The notes below the pieces were generated by a model, which worked only from the letters and a program-made list of their open reading frames with translations, searched no databases and was not told the DNA's origin. This document shows, one piece after another, positions 1 through 10,080 of a stretch of DNA of 64,000 nt. Positions within the stretch are counted from its first letter, which is position 1. Each line of letters starts with the position of its first letter. The translations under genes and the position numbers were made by a program. The DNA is from Macropodus opercularis (Eukaryota > Chordata > Actinopteri > Anabantiformes > Osphronemidae), in NCBI GenBank assembly GCA_030770545.1, contig CM061106.1, positions 1,932,001 through 1,996,000 on the forward strand. Reading direction: 5' to 3'.

Positions 1-1056
1 GAGCTTCAACAAAGAGATAAATGTATCAGTTAAAACATGAGGAAGTTAATTTAAATATCCAGGTCAGCGGAAAATGCTGAGTCACAGGATTGTTGTGCTT
101 TTCTTCCCCTTTCACTGTTTGTAGGAAGCTCAGGTTCTTTTCCATAGCAGATAATTCTCACCTGATGATCTCAGTATCGATTCTTCTAGTTCTCTGAACA
201 TCTACACAAACAGATTAATGCTATGTTACCATGTGAGCCTAATTAATGTACATAATACTTAACCTGCTTCTGTTTGTTACATTAATATCGTCACAATGTA
301 TCTTGATCCTCGTTGACATTATAGTGCAGCAGTAAAACACCTTTACAGAGAAAGTAATTTGATGTCACAGAGGACAATGACTTCTATACCATTAAACTCG
401 TCACCATGGTCACAGTCACCCTACACTAGTTTTAATGTCTGCTCATCATACTGTACATGTGTGACTGATGCTACCTAGTACTGGTCTTACTCTTTTTGCA
501 GCATACTCTGAGTCTGCTCTCTCTGCAGACATTGGTGAAGGATCCGCCACAAGAATAATATACTGCAACTGTAGCGACGACATTAAATGAGCTATGTTTG
601 TTAACTTTACCTCCTTTAGAACATTGCAGTAGGTGTAGGTGAGGAGTCAGACGTGGGCCACTGCATGTATGACAATTTGTAATTTTTCATACCTGGAAAC
701 AGTGAGTTTACGTTGGCAGCGTTGACTATTGCGTCTACAGCAAAGCTGGTTATGTCAACTTTCCACACACTTCTACGTTTTTGTAAATCCACAGAAAACC
801 TCTTCTAAGGTGAGGGACACATTCCTCTGCTATGACTTCAGATGTGTTTGTTGTGGAAAACAGTCCAGTATCAAACTGTTTAGAATAAATATGATAAACA
901 TTAACAAACTCAGTTTGATTGTAGATTGTAACGATCGCTGGGTTTGAGTCAACACTATCTGCTAATTCCCACTTGTCCTGGAGGCAGTGGCCACGCTGTC
1001 AACTTCTCTTTTCGTTGGTGTTGAGAGTGCGGCCACAGGTCTGCTGCTTCTGGTGA
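1..1056. other. No gene recognised
   Basis: AT-rich sequence without a convincing exon, RNA gene or transposon end. The one short open frame near 729-947 has no recognisable domain and no flanking splice pattern. Confidence 0.4.
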
Positions 1057-1242
1057 AATATAAAATAGCTTTACATGTGTATTTTATGCGTTGATGGGCC
1101 ACATGTTATTGATTTTATGACAGTGGGGCCAGTGCAAATTTGAACACGTGCCACAACAGGAAACATTAGAACAGACGTCCAGCGACGTAGCAGCGAAATA
1201 TGGTTGATGCAGCTTGAACAGGATGGAAAGAACGAACTTCAA
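1057..1242 (+). repeat. Dispersed direct repeat, copy 1
   Basis: This block of about 190 bp recurs at 3858-4064 in the same orientation. The shared core runs from an AATATAAAATAGC start through GTGGGGCCAGTGCAAATTTG to GAACAGGATGGAAA with few differences. It matches no transposon end known to me. The two copies bracket a LINE cluster, so it may be a target region split or duplicated around insertions. Confidence 0.7.
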
Positions 1243-1471
1243 AGTTTCAGAGCGTTTATTGTCATATGTGCATTTGGAAAGTAAGTGTCCCTGTACAAGG
1301 AAATTCTTACTTTGCTGTTCACAGTGAATGCCGAAGAAATTAGTAAGCATAAAAAAGTAAGCATAATTTAAAAAATAAAGTACAAACTGTATAGTAATAA
1401 CTTACATTAAAGAACATTAGCTATACACTGATAATAATAATAATAGCAGTGGTTATTTAAAAGGATGGTTG

Positions 1472-2110
1472 TTATAGTAAAAGGTTCCAAGTAAAATGAC
1501 ATGTACACAAAATTGGCATCAGAGGAACGATCATCGTGGCCTTGTAGCAGGTCGGTACGATGCTCTGGCTGAGGGAGAGGTTGTAGATGGAGGTGAGGAC
1601 ATCAGCCAGCTCTGTAGCACAGGCTCTGAGGGCCCACCCAGGGATGTTGTCTGGGCCAGCTGCCTTGCGATGGTTGATCCTCCTGAGGGCTTTGTGTGTC
1701 TCAGCTGATGTTATTGTAGGTAGGGTGGAGGGGGGTGGGTGGACGAAGGGTGTGTGCACCTCCTGTGTGTGTGTGTGTGTGTGTGCTGGGAGTCTCAAAG
1801 CGGGCGAAGAATGAGTTGAGATCATCCAGCAGACTGTCTGAGGAGCTGATGGTAGAGCTTGTGCTGCTCCTGTAGTCTGTGATGTGCTGTAGACTTTGCC
1901 ACATCTGTCTGGAGTCAGCAGTACAGTAGAAACTGTCCAGCTTCTGCCTGTACTGTCTTTTGGTTGTTGTTATGGCTCTTCTCAGCCCGTACTTTGCTGC
2001 CTTGTACTCTGTCTTGTTGCCATTTAAAAGCAAGAGATCGAGCACGTAGCATGCAACGTACCTGGCTGTTAATCCAGGGCTTCTGATTAGGGAACTTCCC
2101 GACTTTTATG
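1472..2110 (-). pseudogene. LINE remnant: linker and N-terminal reverse transcriptase
   Basis: Read on the minus strand this encodes the region before the RT domain of a fish L2/CR1-like non-LTR retrotransposon (…NQKPWINSQV… near 2060, then AKYGLRRAI and KRQYRQKLD) and the start of the RT palm (RKAAGPDNIPG near 1650, then VVPTCYK-type sequence at its end). The frame is broken near 2035, in a GT microsatellite at about 1763-1785, and again after the RT N-terminus, so it cannot be functional. The upstream part of the same element continues at 2626-3350, separated by a nested LINE tail. The assignment to a LINE is firm; the exact clade is uncertain. Confidence 0.8.
1763..1785 (+). repeat. (GT)n microsatellite
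   Basis: An uninterrupted GT dinucleotide run lies inside the LINE pre-RT segment and helps break its frame. Confidence 0.85.
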
Positions 2111-2625
2111 GTGGGTACGATAGATAGATAGATAGATAGATAGATCGATCTTTATTTATCCCGCAGTGGGGAAATTCTGGTGTCCCAGCAGCAGCAGAGA
2201 GACAGTTGGAAAAAAATTACAATAATTACAATAGTACAAAAAAGAGGAGCATTATATACAAAAAAAATATTTACATATCTAAACATAAAGTGCAAAGTGA
2301 AAGGAAAAAAAGTATCCTACATGGGCACCGCACGGCACACATCACACTATAAACATGCTTCCAGTCATGTTGATGTGTTGTTGTAAAGTCTTATTGCCGT
2401 GGGTATGAAGGACCTCCGGTAGCTCAGTCCTGCACTTCGGGTGCAGCAGTCTCGCGCTGTGTGAGCTGCGTTGGTCCTCCACGGTTTGGTGCAGGGGGTG
2501 GGAGGGGTTGGCCATGATGGACGACAGTTTCGCCCGCGTCCTTCTGTTGGCCACCATGGACTCCAGTGGGCAGCCCAGGACAGAGCCAGCTTTCTTAACC
2601 AGTTTGTTCAGTCTGTTTTTGTCTC
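2111..2625 (-). mobile_element. Nested 5'-truncated LINE 3' end
   Basis: On the minus strand this is the C-terminal end of a fish LINE ORF (KNRLNKLVKKAGSVLGCPLE near 2600, then a conserved PSHPLHQTV motif), followed by a 3' UTR, a GGGATAAATAAAGATC tail and a GATA/ATCT microsatellite. That order is the classic 3' terminus of fish L2-like LINEs. It interrupts another LINE whose endonuclease end lies at 2626-3350 and whose pre-RT part lies at 1472-2110, so it is a later insertion. The start coordinate is approximate and no clear target-site duplication was seen. Confidence 0.7.
2119..2146 (+). repeat. (GATA)n microsatellite at LINE 3' terminus
   Basis: About seven GATA units form the terminal tail of the nested LINE on the minus strand. 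Confidence 0.9.
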
Positions 2626-3350
2626 TGTTCGTGTTGTCGACGCAAGTGCTGATGTACCCAGACACATACTCAGCATAGTCCTGTATGCTAATAGAAGAGT
2701 CCCCCTTAGTGGCTGCAGCTCTGAACACGTCCCAGTCAGTGTGAGCAAAACAGTCCTGTAGGGTGGCCTCACTCTCTGGTGTCCAGAGCTTGATCTGTTT
2801 AGTAACTGGATTTGTTTGCTTGAGTCTTTGTCTGTAAGCCGGGTACAGGAACACAGAGATGTGGTCCAAAAATCCAAAATGAGGGCGGGGTGCAGCCTTG
2901 TACGCTCCACGTATGTTGCTGTAAACATGATCCAGTGTGTTCTTCTTATCGTGGGTGGAAATGTTCACATGTCGGTGGTATTTGGGGAGGACCCGCAACA
3001 ATAGAAACTGCGTCAGGGTGAGCTGTCTCCAGCCTGCTGGTGATGTCATGGAGGTGCCTAGTGCTGCTGTAGAGTTGGCTCACGGATGAATGTAAACAGT
3101 GGCCAGAAACACAGCAGTGAAGTCCCGTGGTAGGTAGTAGCGGCGGCATTTCAGTAGTAAAAACTCTGTTTCTGGTGAGCAGTGCTTTTATAACAGTCTG
3201 CACATCTCCACACCACGAGTAAAAATCTCCAGAGACCTCGTGTTGGCAAGCAAGAGGTTAGGGCTCAGTGGCCGGCTAGCGTGAGCTTTCAGCCCAGCCT
3301 GGAGCCCTCCTCTCTTGCACCGCTTGCATTGCCGTCACGAGTGCCGTCTC
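2626..3350 (-). pseudogene. LINE endonuclease remnant
   Basis: Minus-strand translations show the C-terminal half of an apurinic-type LINE endonuclease. Recognisable pieces are HDITSRLETAHPDAVSIVAG near 3050 and LDHVYSNIRGAYKAAPRPHFG near 2900, followed by a DHISVFLYPAY motif and a PESEATLQDCFAHTDWDVF linker. Frameshifts near 3000 and 3150 split the domain between reading frames. It is the 5' portion of the element resumed at 1472-2110. Confidence 0.8.
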
Positions 3351-3544
3351 CGGAGCGCTATTGTTGGGCTTTAACTAGTGGACTGCAATGGTCCAAGAGG
3401 GAGGAAAGATGCTCAGAACAGTTATAATCCTTCATCCACAGCCCAGGCTGCTGTAGCTGCTCCCACAGTAGAGACAACTGGCCACAAAGAGTCACAGACA
3501 CACGTCTAACACCAACCACAGCCTCACTACGGTTGGACAGAAGT

Positions 3545-3857
3545 GGGTACGGAAAGTATTCAGACCCCCTTAAATTTGTTATATTGCAGCCATATGTTAA
3601 AATCATTTAAGGTCATGTTTTCCTCATTGCAGATTTATTAAAAAAGACTGAAATTTCACCTGGTCATAAGTTTTCAGACCCTTTGCTCAGGATTTAGTAG
3701 AAGCACCCTTTTGAGCCAATACAGCCATGAGTCTTTTTGGGAATGATGCAACAAGTTTTTCACACCTGCATTTGGGGATCCTCTGCCATTCCTCCTTGCA
3801 GATCCTCTCCAGTTCTGTCAGGTTGGATGGTAAACATTGGTGGGCAGCCATTTTCAT
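3545..3857. mobile_element. Non-autonomous Tc1/mariner-like fragment
   Basis: The sequence from GGAAAGTATTCAGACCCCC through TCAGACCCTTTGCTCAG to CTCTCCAGTTCTGTCAGG resembles, from memory, the end region of a widespread fish Tc1-like DNA transposon. No transposase frame is present here and the outer terminal repeat is not intact. Family assignment is by recognition only. Confidence 0.45.
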
Positions 3858-4064
3858 AATATAAAATAGCTTTTTGGTACGTGTGTATTTTATGCTGCTG
3901 TCAACAGTGTTGATTGGCTGCACGTTATTGATTTTATGACTGTGGGGCCAGTGCAAATTTGAACACGTGCCACAAGAGGAAACATTAGAACAGACGTCCA
4001 GCGACGTAGCAGCGAAATATGGTTGATGCAGCTTGAACAGGATGGAAAATAAGAACGAACTTTA
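3858..4064 (+). repeat. Dispersed direct repeat, copy 2
   Basis: Second copy of the block at 1057-1242. It has a short insertion near 3875-3905 compared with copy 1. Confidence 0.7.
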
Positions 4065-4084
4065 ACAAAGAAGGAAAGAAACAA

Positions 4085-4290
4085 ATAGAAACAGTCACCA
4101 CACTAGAAACCGGTTAAAATGGAGAAAGGTTGACTCACCTTTTGTAGCACGAAGAGTGTGAAGAGTTTGCTTGTGGGTTTGAGAGAAAAATATGGAGAGT
4201 CTCAAAGCTACAAGTCCATCGTAATAGATCTGAATGTTCCTGTGTCCACTGTGCACGATATCATCCAGAGGTTTACTTGTTCACACATAA
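4085..4290 (+). pseudogene. Tc1-like transposase N-terminal remnant
   Basis: The plus strand carries a Tc1 transposase leader and the N-terminal helix-turn-helix (GESQSYKSIVIDLNVPVSTV near 4190, ending IIQRF). Only the first DNA-binding segment is left and there is no DDE catalytic domain. A homologous remnant with the same flanks lies at 52296-52580 in inverted orientation, which places this Tc1 insertion before the zinc-finger segmental duplication. Confidence 0.75.
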
Positions 4291-5114
4291 GTTATTGTGG
4301 TTCTGTCACATTTCAGTATTTGACCTTTACCTCATGTGTCTGACACTCTGGAACTATTCACCCTGATTACAGTTAACTTCAGTTTTAACAATTATCTTCA
4401 TCATGTAAGATAAACAATCATCTGCTAACACTCATCATAATTATTATGAAACTTATCCTACAGTTATTGTAGAATTATGAATCTCAATTTGAAATGATGA
4501 GTTTTACTCTTATACAGGTTTAATTCAATGCATCAATATTGTTTTTCAGTCCAGTTTTCACCTCCTCTTCTCTGACTACTTGCAGTTTTTACAGGCTTCT
4601 CTTCTTACTCTCTTCCCTCTTCGACTTGGGTGACAGGCAACCGACTTCCATCACAGCTACTCCTTCCACTAGCTGTTCACTTTCCAGTAGAAGCTCTGTC
4701 GTCTCCTTGGCTTCGACATTATTTGGTTTACTCATCTGCTGAGGGGATGTGTGTTTGGATGACTCGTCCTATGCGTGTTTTTCTGTGAAGGCTTTTTTAA
4801 AAGGCTCATACTTCTTTCTTTGACTGTATCTGCTTCTTTGGTTACTATTTGGCCTCTAGCGCTCAAAACTACTCCTCATTACTTCTCCAGCTTTGAGGCT
4901 TATAAGGCCTAGAATGTATAAACCTCATTCTTCCTCATATCTCCACCTGAGTTGAAATTTGCCATTACCATCGTCCATTCCTCCTGGCTTTCTGATAGTA
5001 TCCTAGTATAATCAAAGCAACAGAAGTTCTGGGGACCTTGCTGTCTTTTGGTATTGTAGCCATTTGTACTATCATGAGATTTAATTTTCTCCTCTTCTAT
5101 ATCTGTCACTTTAG
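4291..5114 (+). other. Intronic sequence upstream of zinc-finger exon
   Basis: No exon is seen. The last 120 bp before 5115 align clearly with the inverse complement of about 51546-51700, so this is the duplicated intron. It ends in a polypyrimidine tract and an AG at 5113-5114. Confidence 0.6.
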
Positions 5115-5909
5115 AAACCCAGAGGAAGAAGGACTTCAAGGCTGCATCTCTGTCAGCAATGTGACCAAGCCTTCACCAGCCCATCAGAGCTAAAGAAGCA
5201 TAAGAAGGTTCACTCTGGAGATAAACCATACAGCTGTGACCAGTGTGGAAAAGTTTTCACTAGGAGAGATGGTTTGATAATGCACTGTCACATTCACACT
5301 GGAGAGAAACCTCACTCGTGTGAACAGTGTGGAAAAGCATTCACTCAGCGAAGTTACTTACTGAAACACCAACGCATTCACACCGGAGAGAAACCTCACT
5401 GGTGTGAACAGTGTGGAAAAGCATTCACTCAGCGCAGTCACTTAGTGACACACCAACGTATTCACACCGGAGAGAAACCTCACTCATGTGAACAGTGTGG
5501 AAAAGCATTCACCGACCTCAGCGCCTTACTGAAACACCAACGCATTCACACTGGAGAGAAACCACACTGGTGTGAACAGTGTGGAAAAGCATTCACTCGA
5601 CTCAGCTACTTAGTGACACACCAACGCGTTCACACTGGAGAGAAACCTCACTGGTGTGAACAGTGTGGAAAAACATTTACTCAGCGCAGTCACTTAGTGA
5701 CACACCAACGTATTCACACCGGAGAGAAACCTCACTCATGTGAACAGTGTGGAAAAGCATTCACCGACCTCAGCGCCTTACTGAAACACCAACGCATTCA
5801 CACTGGAGAGAAACCACACTGGTGTGAACAGTGTGGAAAAGCATTCACTCGACTCAATTACTTAGTGACACACCAACATTCACACCAGAGAGAAACCTTA
5901 CTGGTGTGA
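5115..5909 (+). CDS. C2H2 zinc-finger protein, final exon (truncated array)
   Basis: This exon encodes 264 residues and follows a TTTAG acceptor at 5113-5114, in phase 0. It holds nine tandem C2H2 fingers (C-x2-C-x12-H-x3-H) joined by TGEKPH linkers, so the product is presumably a nuclear DNA-binding protein. Helices include QRSHLVT, DLSALLK and RLSYLVT, each used twice. A first finger of LCQQCDQAF type precedes a CDQCGKVF finger and seven near-identical CEQCGK fingers. A 2-nt deletion in the second half of finger 9 shifts the frame and stops it at 5907-5909. A tenth, degenerate finger and an older stop at 5989-5991 follow in the shifted frame. No N-terminal coding exon was found upstream, unlike the inverted paralogue at 51171-53035. 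The gene may therefore be partial or decaying. Target and partners are unknown. Confidence 0.8.
   Translation, partial: KPRGRRTSRLHLCQQCDQAFTSPSELKKHKKVHSGDKPYSCDQCGKVFTRRDGLIMHCHIHTGEKPHSCEQCGKAFTQRSYLLKHQRIHTGEKPHWCEQCGKAFTQRSHLVTHQRIHTGEKPHSCEQCGKAFTDLSALLKHQRIHTGEKPHWCEQCGKAFTRLSYLVTHQRVHTGEKPHWCEQCGKTFTQRSHLVTHQRIHTGEKPHSCEQCGKAFTDLSALLKHQRIHTGEKPHWCEQCGKAFTRLNYLVTHQHSHQRETLLV
5397..5900 (+). repeat. 252-bp in-frame tandem duplication of three fingers
   Basis: Bases 5397-5648 (fingers 4-6) and 5649-5900 (fingers 7-9) are almost identical. The unit is exactly 252 bp, three 84-bp fingers. The 2-nt deletion affects only the second copy. Confidence 0.9.
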
Positions 5910-5991
5910 ACAGTGTGGAAAAACGTTTTCTTATTCTTCGAGCCTAAAGAGTCACCAGCTTCAACAGTTTCAGATGAGAGATGAACTGTAA
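5910..5991 (+). pseudogene. Out-of-frame degenerate finger 10 and older stop
   Basis: In the frame entered after the 2-nt deletion, the sequence reads WCEQCGKTFSYSSSLKSHQ and then loses its second zinc-binding histidine before TAA at 5989-5991. This marks the older C-terminus of the zinc-finger protein. Confidence 0.75.
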
Positions 5992-6320
5992 AGAAAAAGT
6001 TTCGCCTAAATCAAAGTAACACATCACAGAACTAAACCTTTATGATCTGGAAACTTTTTCTCCAGTTTCGTTTCTGTGTTTTGTAAGTGTTACTTGGTGG
6101 AAACATGGATGTCTTTAAACGTGGCCCAGTTATTGTTTAGCAGCAGGTTTCTCTACTTTCTGTCTAAAACTAAACTAAATTGGCTCGTTGGAGTTGAACT
6201 GCACCTGGAAAACAGATCCAAGAAGTGACAACACAACCAGCAACCAGATGCTACAAACGACCTGTTTGTTTTTCTCAGAGACACAATTGTTGTTCTGTTA
6301 ACAGTAAATAAAAATGAGCG
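5992..6320 (+). terminator. Zinc-finger gene 3' UTR with AATAAA
   Basis: This 3' region is shared with the minus-strand paralogue (about 50520-51000) and with a remnant at 62430-62830, including the block GTTTAGCAGCAGGTTTCTCT. A polyadenylation signal AATAAA lies at 6307-6312, with further candidates near 6543 and 6826. Confidence 0.6.
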
Positions 6321-7446
6321 GAAAGTGACTTAATGCCGTCTCTAAAATGGAGGGAGTCATCCTGCCTTGATAATCTCCACTTGTGTTTCAGCTTTATACT
6401 GTACATATTCATCATCGGTATCTGTCAAATGACTCTCTACTGTTGAGTACTGTGATGTGTTTAAACTTGTATTGATGGTTTCTTCCAGTATTATTTTTGT
6501 GTTCAAATACATTTTTAAAAATATTAGATATTAAATGTGGCAAATAAACTCAACTCCAACCCAACACAACATCTTCACCTGAGAATGTGCAGACACATGA
6601 TGGTCTGATGGAGTAAAAATTGGTCATTTTCAACTGTACATTACATTAATTGCTGCTGAGTAACATTTCTTAAATTATAGTTGTTGTATTTGACATCGTT
6701 AGTCTTGACATTATTAGATTATCTTGCTTTTAGTCTTCATCCTCAGTGTGTCCTCATACTCTATCAGTAGAGCAGCATGCGTAACCTTGTGTGTATTTCA
6801 TCCAGTCTTGAGCCGTTTATATTGAAAATAAATCATTTTTAAGTCCCACTGGCTCTTCTCCATTATTCCTTGTGTTTGGTTGTCTGTGATGTAATTTCTA
6901 GAAAAAAAAATTATATCAAGACCTCTAGATTTCAAGGTAGTTATGCATTACATTACATACATACATTTTCTTCCAAGAATTCCGTTAAATATGTCACCAC
7001 AGGAACAGGGAGCATCCTTTAACTGGATGTTGCACAACAAGATGTAAAATTGGAGCCTTTCATCTTTACCCTGTTTGACAACACTTCCAGTCGTATCTAG
7101 ATAATATCCTCCTTCCAGATCTATTTGAACAACTGGATCGTGTTTGTGGACGACAGCATGACTCCCTTAGGTTAAAGATAATCTTCTGTATGACGGTATC
7201 ACGTGTTCCTTGCTCTTCTTGGGGCATAATAAGCAAACTACTCATGTCATTCTTGTGTTTTCTAACCTTTTCCGTTCACTCCCAGACCATATTTTTAATA
7301 CTGCAGGTGTTGGTACCTCATCCCATCAACCTGAGTTCAACACAGATGAAGTGTCCTTGGAAGTTTAGATTGGAGACTGTCTGCAATTACACGTCTGCTC
7401 TGATTGGCCTCCTCTTTAATTGTTCTTTGTTCAACACATGATATAG
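6321..7446. other. No gene recognised
   Basis: AT-rich intergenic sequence. The open frame at 7190-7441 has no recognisable domain. Confidence 0.4.
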
Positions 7447-7790
7447 GGGACATGGTTCTATATCACAGAATATCTTTTATTGCAGGAGGATTAAAACATG
7501 TCATGACAGCAGAGCTGGACAGTTCAAAGTCTGTCTGGCCCTAAATCGCTGGGGCTCCTAGGAGGAGACAGCACAAAGCTATAGTTCAGCTGGACATCAG
7601 TAGCTTCAGTGTCCTGCTGAGGTCACGTCTCTGCTCTAACTATGAAGCAGCGTTGATTCTAAACCAGACTGATGTTCTGTGTTTGGAGAGGAGAGGTCTC
7701 CTTTTAGCAGCAGCAGGCCTGTGGATGTTGGAATATTGAGAGGAAGAAAGCGTCTGAGCTGCAGACTCTCGTCCTGTCGTATAAATACAG
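7447..7790. repeat. Segment duplicated in inverse at about 49650-49975
   Basis: From GGTTCTATATCACAGAATAT through AACTATGAAGCAGCGTTGAT to the CTTTTAGCAGCAGCAGGCCT block this aligns with the reverse complement of about 49690-49975. It is a downstream patch of the same inverted duplication as the zinc-finger exons. No function is apparent. Confidence 0.75.
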
Positions 7791-8514
7791 TTAATTGAGA
7801 TGAGATTAAACTGCTGCACTGTTACAGTTCATCATCCCTGGATTATGTCCTGTACATGAAAACATGAATATACAGCACTGCTACGTAGCGATGGGGAAAG
7901 AAATGCAAATACATATGCAAAGTGAAACAGCAACAACCTGGTCACAGTGTTGATGATTTGGAAAAAAAAGTATAATAAATATTAAGATGTGTTTTGGGAG
8001 ATGATTTAATAACAATATTAGTTAGAGCAGAAGAATGACAGACAAACATCATCAGTTCTTCTTTCATCAGTGGTGAAATAAATATTTATATAAACATAAA
8101 CACTACTGTGATAACAGCACAGACACTTGGCGTTGAAGTTGAAAAGCTGGAGCCTCCAACACCTCTGTGGTTTAGTGGTGCAGCATCTTTGGAGCAAATA
8201 GTAAAGAAACGCTGTGTTGAAGAGGATAAACAGCCTCATGAAGCGTCACACACAGAGTCCTGATACTTAACCTCTGTTAACAACAAGCCTCATTGCACCA
8301 AACTGCACGTGAAACTAATGGAATTAATTTCTCTGCAAATACAGTTTGAACATCTGGGTGAAAGTGAAGATGTTATCTGGGAATAACTTTCTACAGGACG
8401 ACGTCGTTCTAACAGGATCAAACCAAAGGACCTACAGCACGTGTTGTTTCATGACATATAAACAGTTTGATGTTTCTAGATGAGAAGACTGATGCTGATA
8501 CATCTGCTCACCCA
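7791..8514. other. No gene recognised
   Basis: No exon, RNA gene or transposon end could be supported here. Confidence 0.4.
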
Positions 8515-8722
8515 TGTTATGTTGTGAAGTTAGTTCCGTAAGAACTCCATTACCCAGCATGCCAAAGGAGTAGACAGGGGGTTGAAGGACCTCGGGGGCA
8601 GGAAGCGAGCAGGAGATAGAAGGCATGTATTGCTGTTAATGTAAAGACAGTTAAATAAAAGCCTAAAATAACTCAACTATTACGTCTTGTGTGCTTATTA
8701 GAAGGCTAAGCAAGACAACACA
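8515..8722 (+). mobile_element. Gypsy-type 5' LTR
   Basis: The block begins TGTTATGTTGTGAAGTTAG and ends AACACA, giving TG…CA termini over 208 bp. It is followed directly by a tRNA-Leu-type primer binding site. The matching 3' LTR was not found in the window. Confidence 0.65.
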
Positions 8723-8740
8723 TGGCGTCAGAAGTGGCCT
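8723..8740 (+). promoter_or_regulatory. Retrotransposon primer binding site (tRNA-Leu type)
   Basis: TGGCGTCAGAAGTGG directly abuts the LTR end. It is complementary to the 3' end of a tRNA-Leu, with one mismatch relative to the version in the element at 40993-42271. Confidence 0.65.
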
Positions 8741-10080
8741 GAGCAGCTAAGAAAGAAGGTTCCGCCACAGAGAAATGGGAGAGAGAGAGAAAAAGTCTCC
8801 GGTCTCGTGAGTGAAACGTGCTAACGGAGTGTGATGCTACAAGCAGCTGGGAGAGTGAAGGGGACGAGGGAAACATTGAACATATAAAACGGCCTGTTGA
8901 GGTCCAGCTACCCCGACCAGTCATGGATAAGCTAAGTCCACCCACTTCTATGCAATAGACAACTGGAAGCGCTTAAAGCAAAGATTTAACATTTATCTAA
9001 CAGCACTCAGAGCAAGCTAACATCCTTTTGCATGTTATAGGAGAAGATGCTTTGGATATATAATAGCTTTAAGATGGATGAAGCTCATCTGACTTTAGTT
9101 GATGACAAAGTTTGAAGAGCACTTTGTGCTTAGTCAGAACGTGACCTTTGAAAGGTACAAGTTTTTCTCCCATGACCAAAAGAACCTTTGATCAGTACTT
9201 AGCAGAGCGTCACACATTAAGCAAAACATGTGAACTTGGTAATCTGAGAAATTTACTAGTGAGATCGAGGTTCGTCTGTGGCACAGTGGATAATGTCCTC
9301 AGAGAAAGACTCAGAGAGACAGGACTTACACTGGACAAGTGTGTCAGTATGTGCAGAGCAGCAGGAACCACTCAAGCACAAGCTAAAGAGCTTCGGAGAG
9401 GTGGAACAACAGTCTATGCAATACAGAAGGACAACATACAGATATACAGATGTGGTAAATGTGGAAGCAGCCACAAACCAAAATCATGCCCTGCATATGG
9501 GAAATCCTGCAATAACTGATCATCAAAGCAGCTCCAAAACAAAAAGTCCACACAGTTGATGAGGAAGAAGAGGAGGACTTCATTGTGGGTGTCGTGCAAA
9601 CCTGTACAACCAAAAAAGATTAAGATTTACCAGTGGAAGTGAATGAGACAATGATTCCATTTAAGATAGACGCAGGTGCCCAGACAAACCTGTTAACTTT
9701 GGAAGACTACGAATCACTGAGAGTGAAGAGCAAAATTCGGGTGAACGCGTTCCTGTAAAAGGTGGATGCATCGTAACATTCAAACACAAAATCTGTGAAT
9801 ACGAGCACAGCTACTCATCCTTGGACTCAGTACATGTGTGAAGCTCAACTTGGTTAGAATAGTGTTTGTGGATGCTGCAAATGATCAGGACTCACTCATG
9901 GCAGAGTTTAAAGACTGTTTTGAGGGACTGGGACGTTTACCTGGAGAACATAAAATGTGTGGATAACACAGCACAGTTTGCTGGAGCTAAGTGGTTTAGC
10001 CTCATCAGGTTTCTGGCAGTTGAGATTAGACGAAAATCACAGGAATATAAATGTGCAGCCACCTTCACAAGATGAACATA
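8741..10080 (+). pseudogene. Decayed Gypsy gag-protease-RT start
   Basis: The region is an eroded Ty3/Gypsy internal region. Around 9160-9515 it encodes a gag segment (FDQYLAERHTLSKTCELGNL and RLRETGLTLDKCVSMCRAA) ending in a zinc knuckle of the form C-x2-C-x3-H-x4-C (CGKCGSSHKPKSC). Near 9640-9740 a retropepsin-like FKIDAGAQTNLL follows in another frame. Near 9870-9980 the start of an RT-type region appears (MAEFKDCFEGLGRLPGEHK). Several frameshifts and stops separate these parts. RT core, RNase H, integrase and 3' LTR are missing here. Confidence 0.8.
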
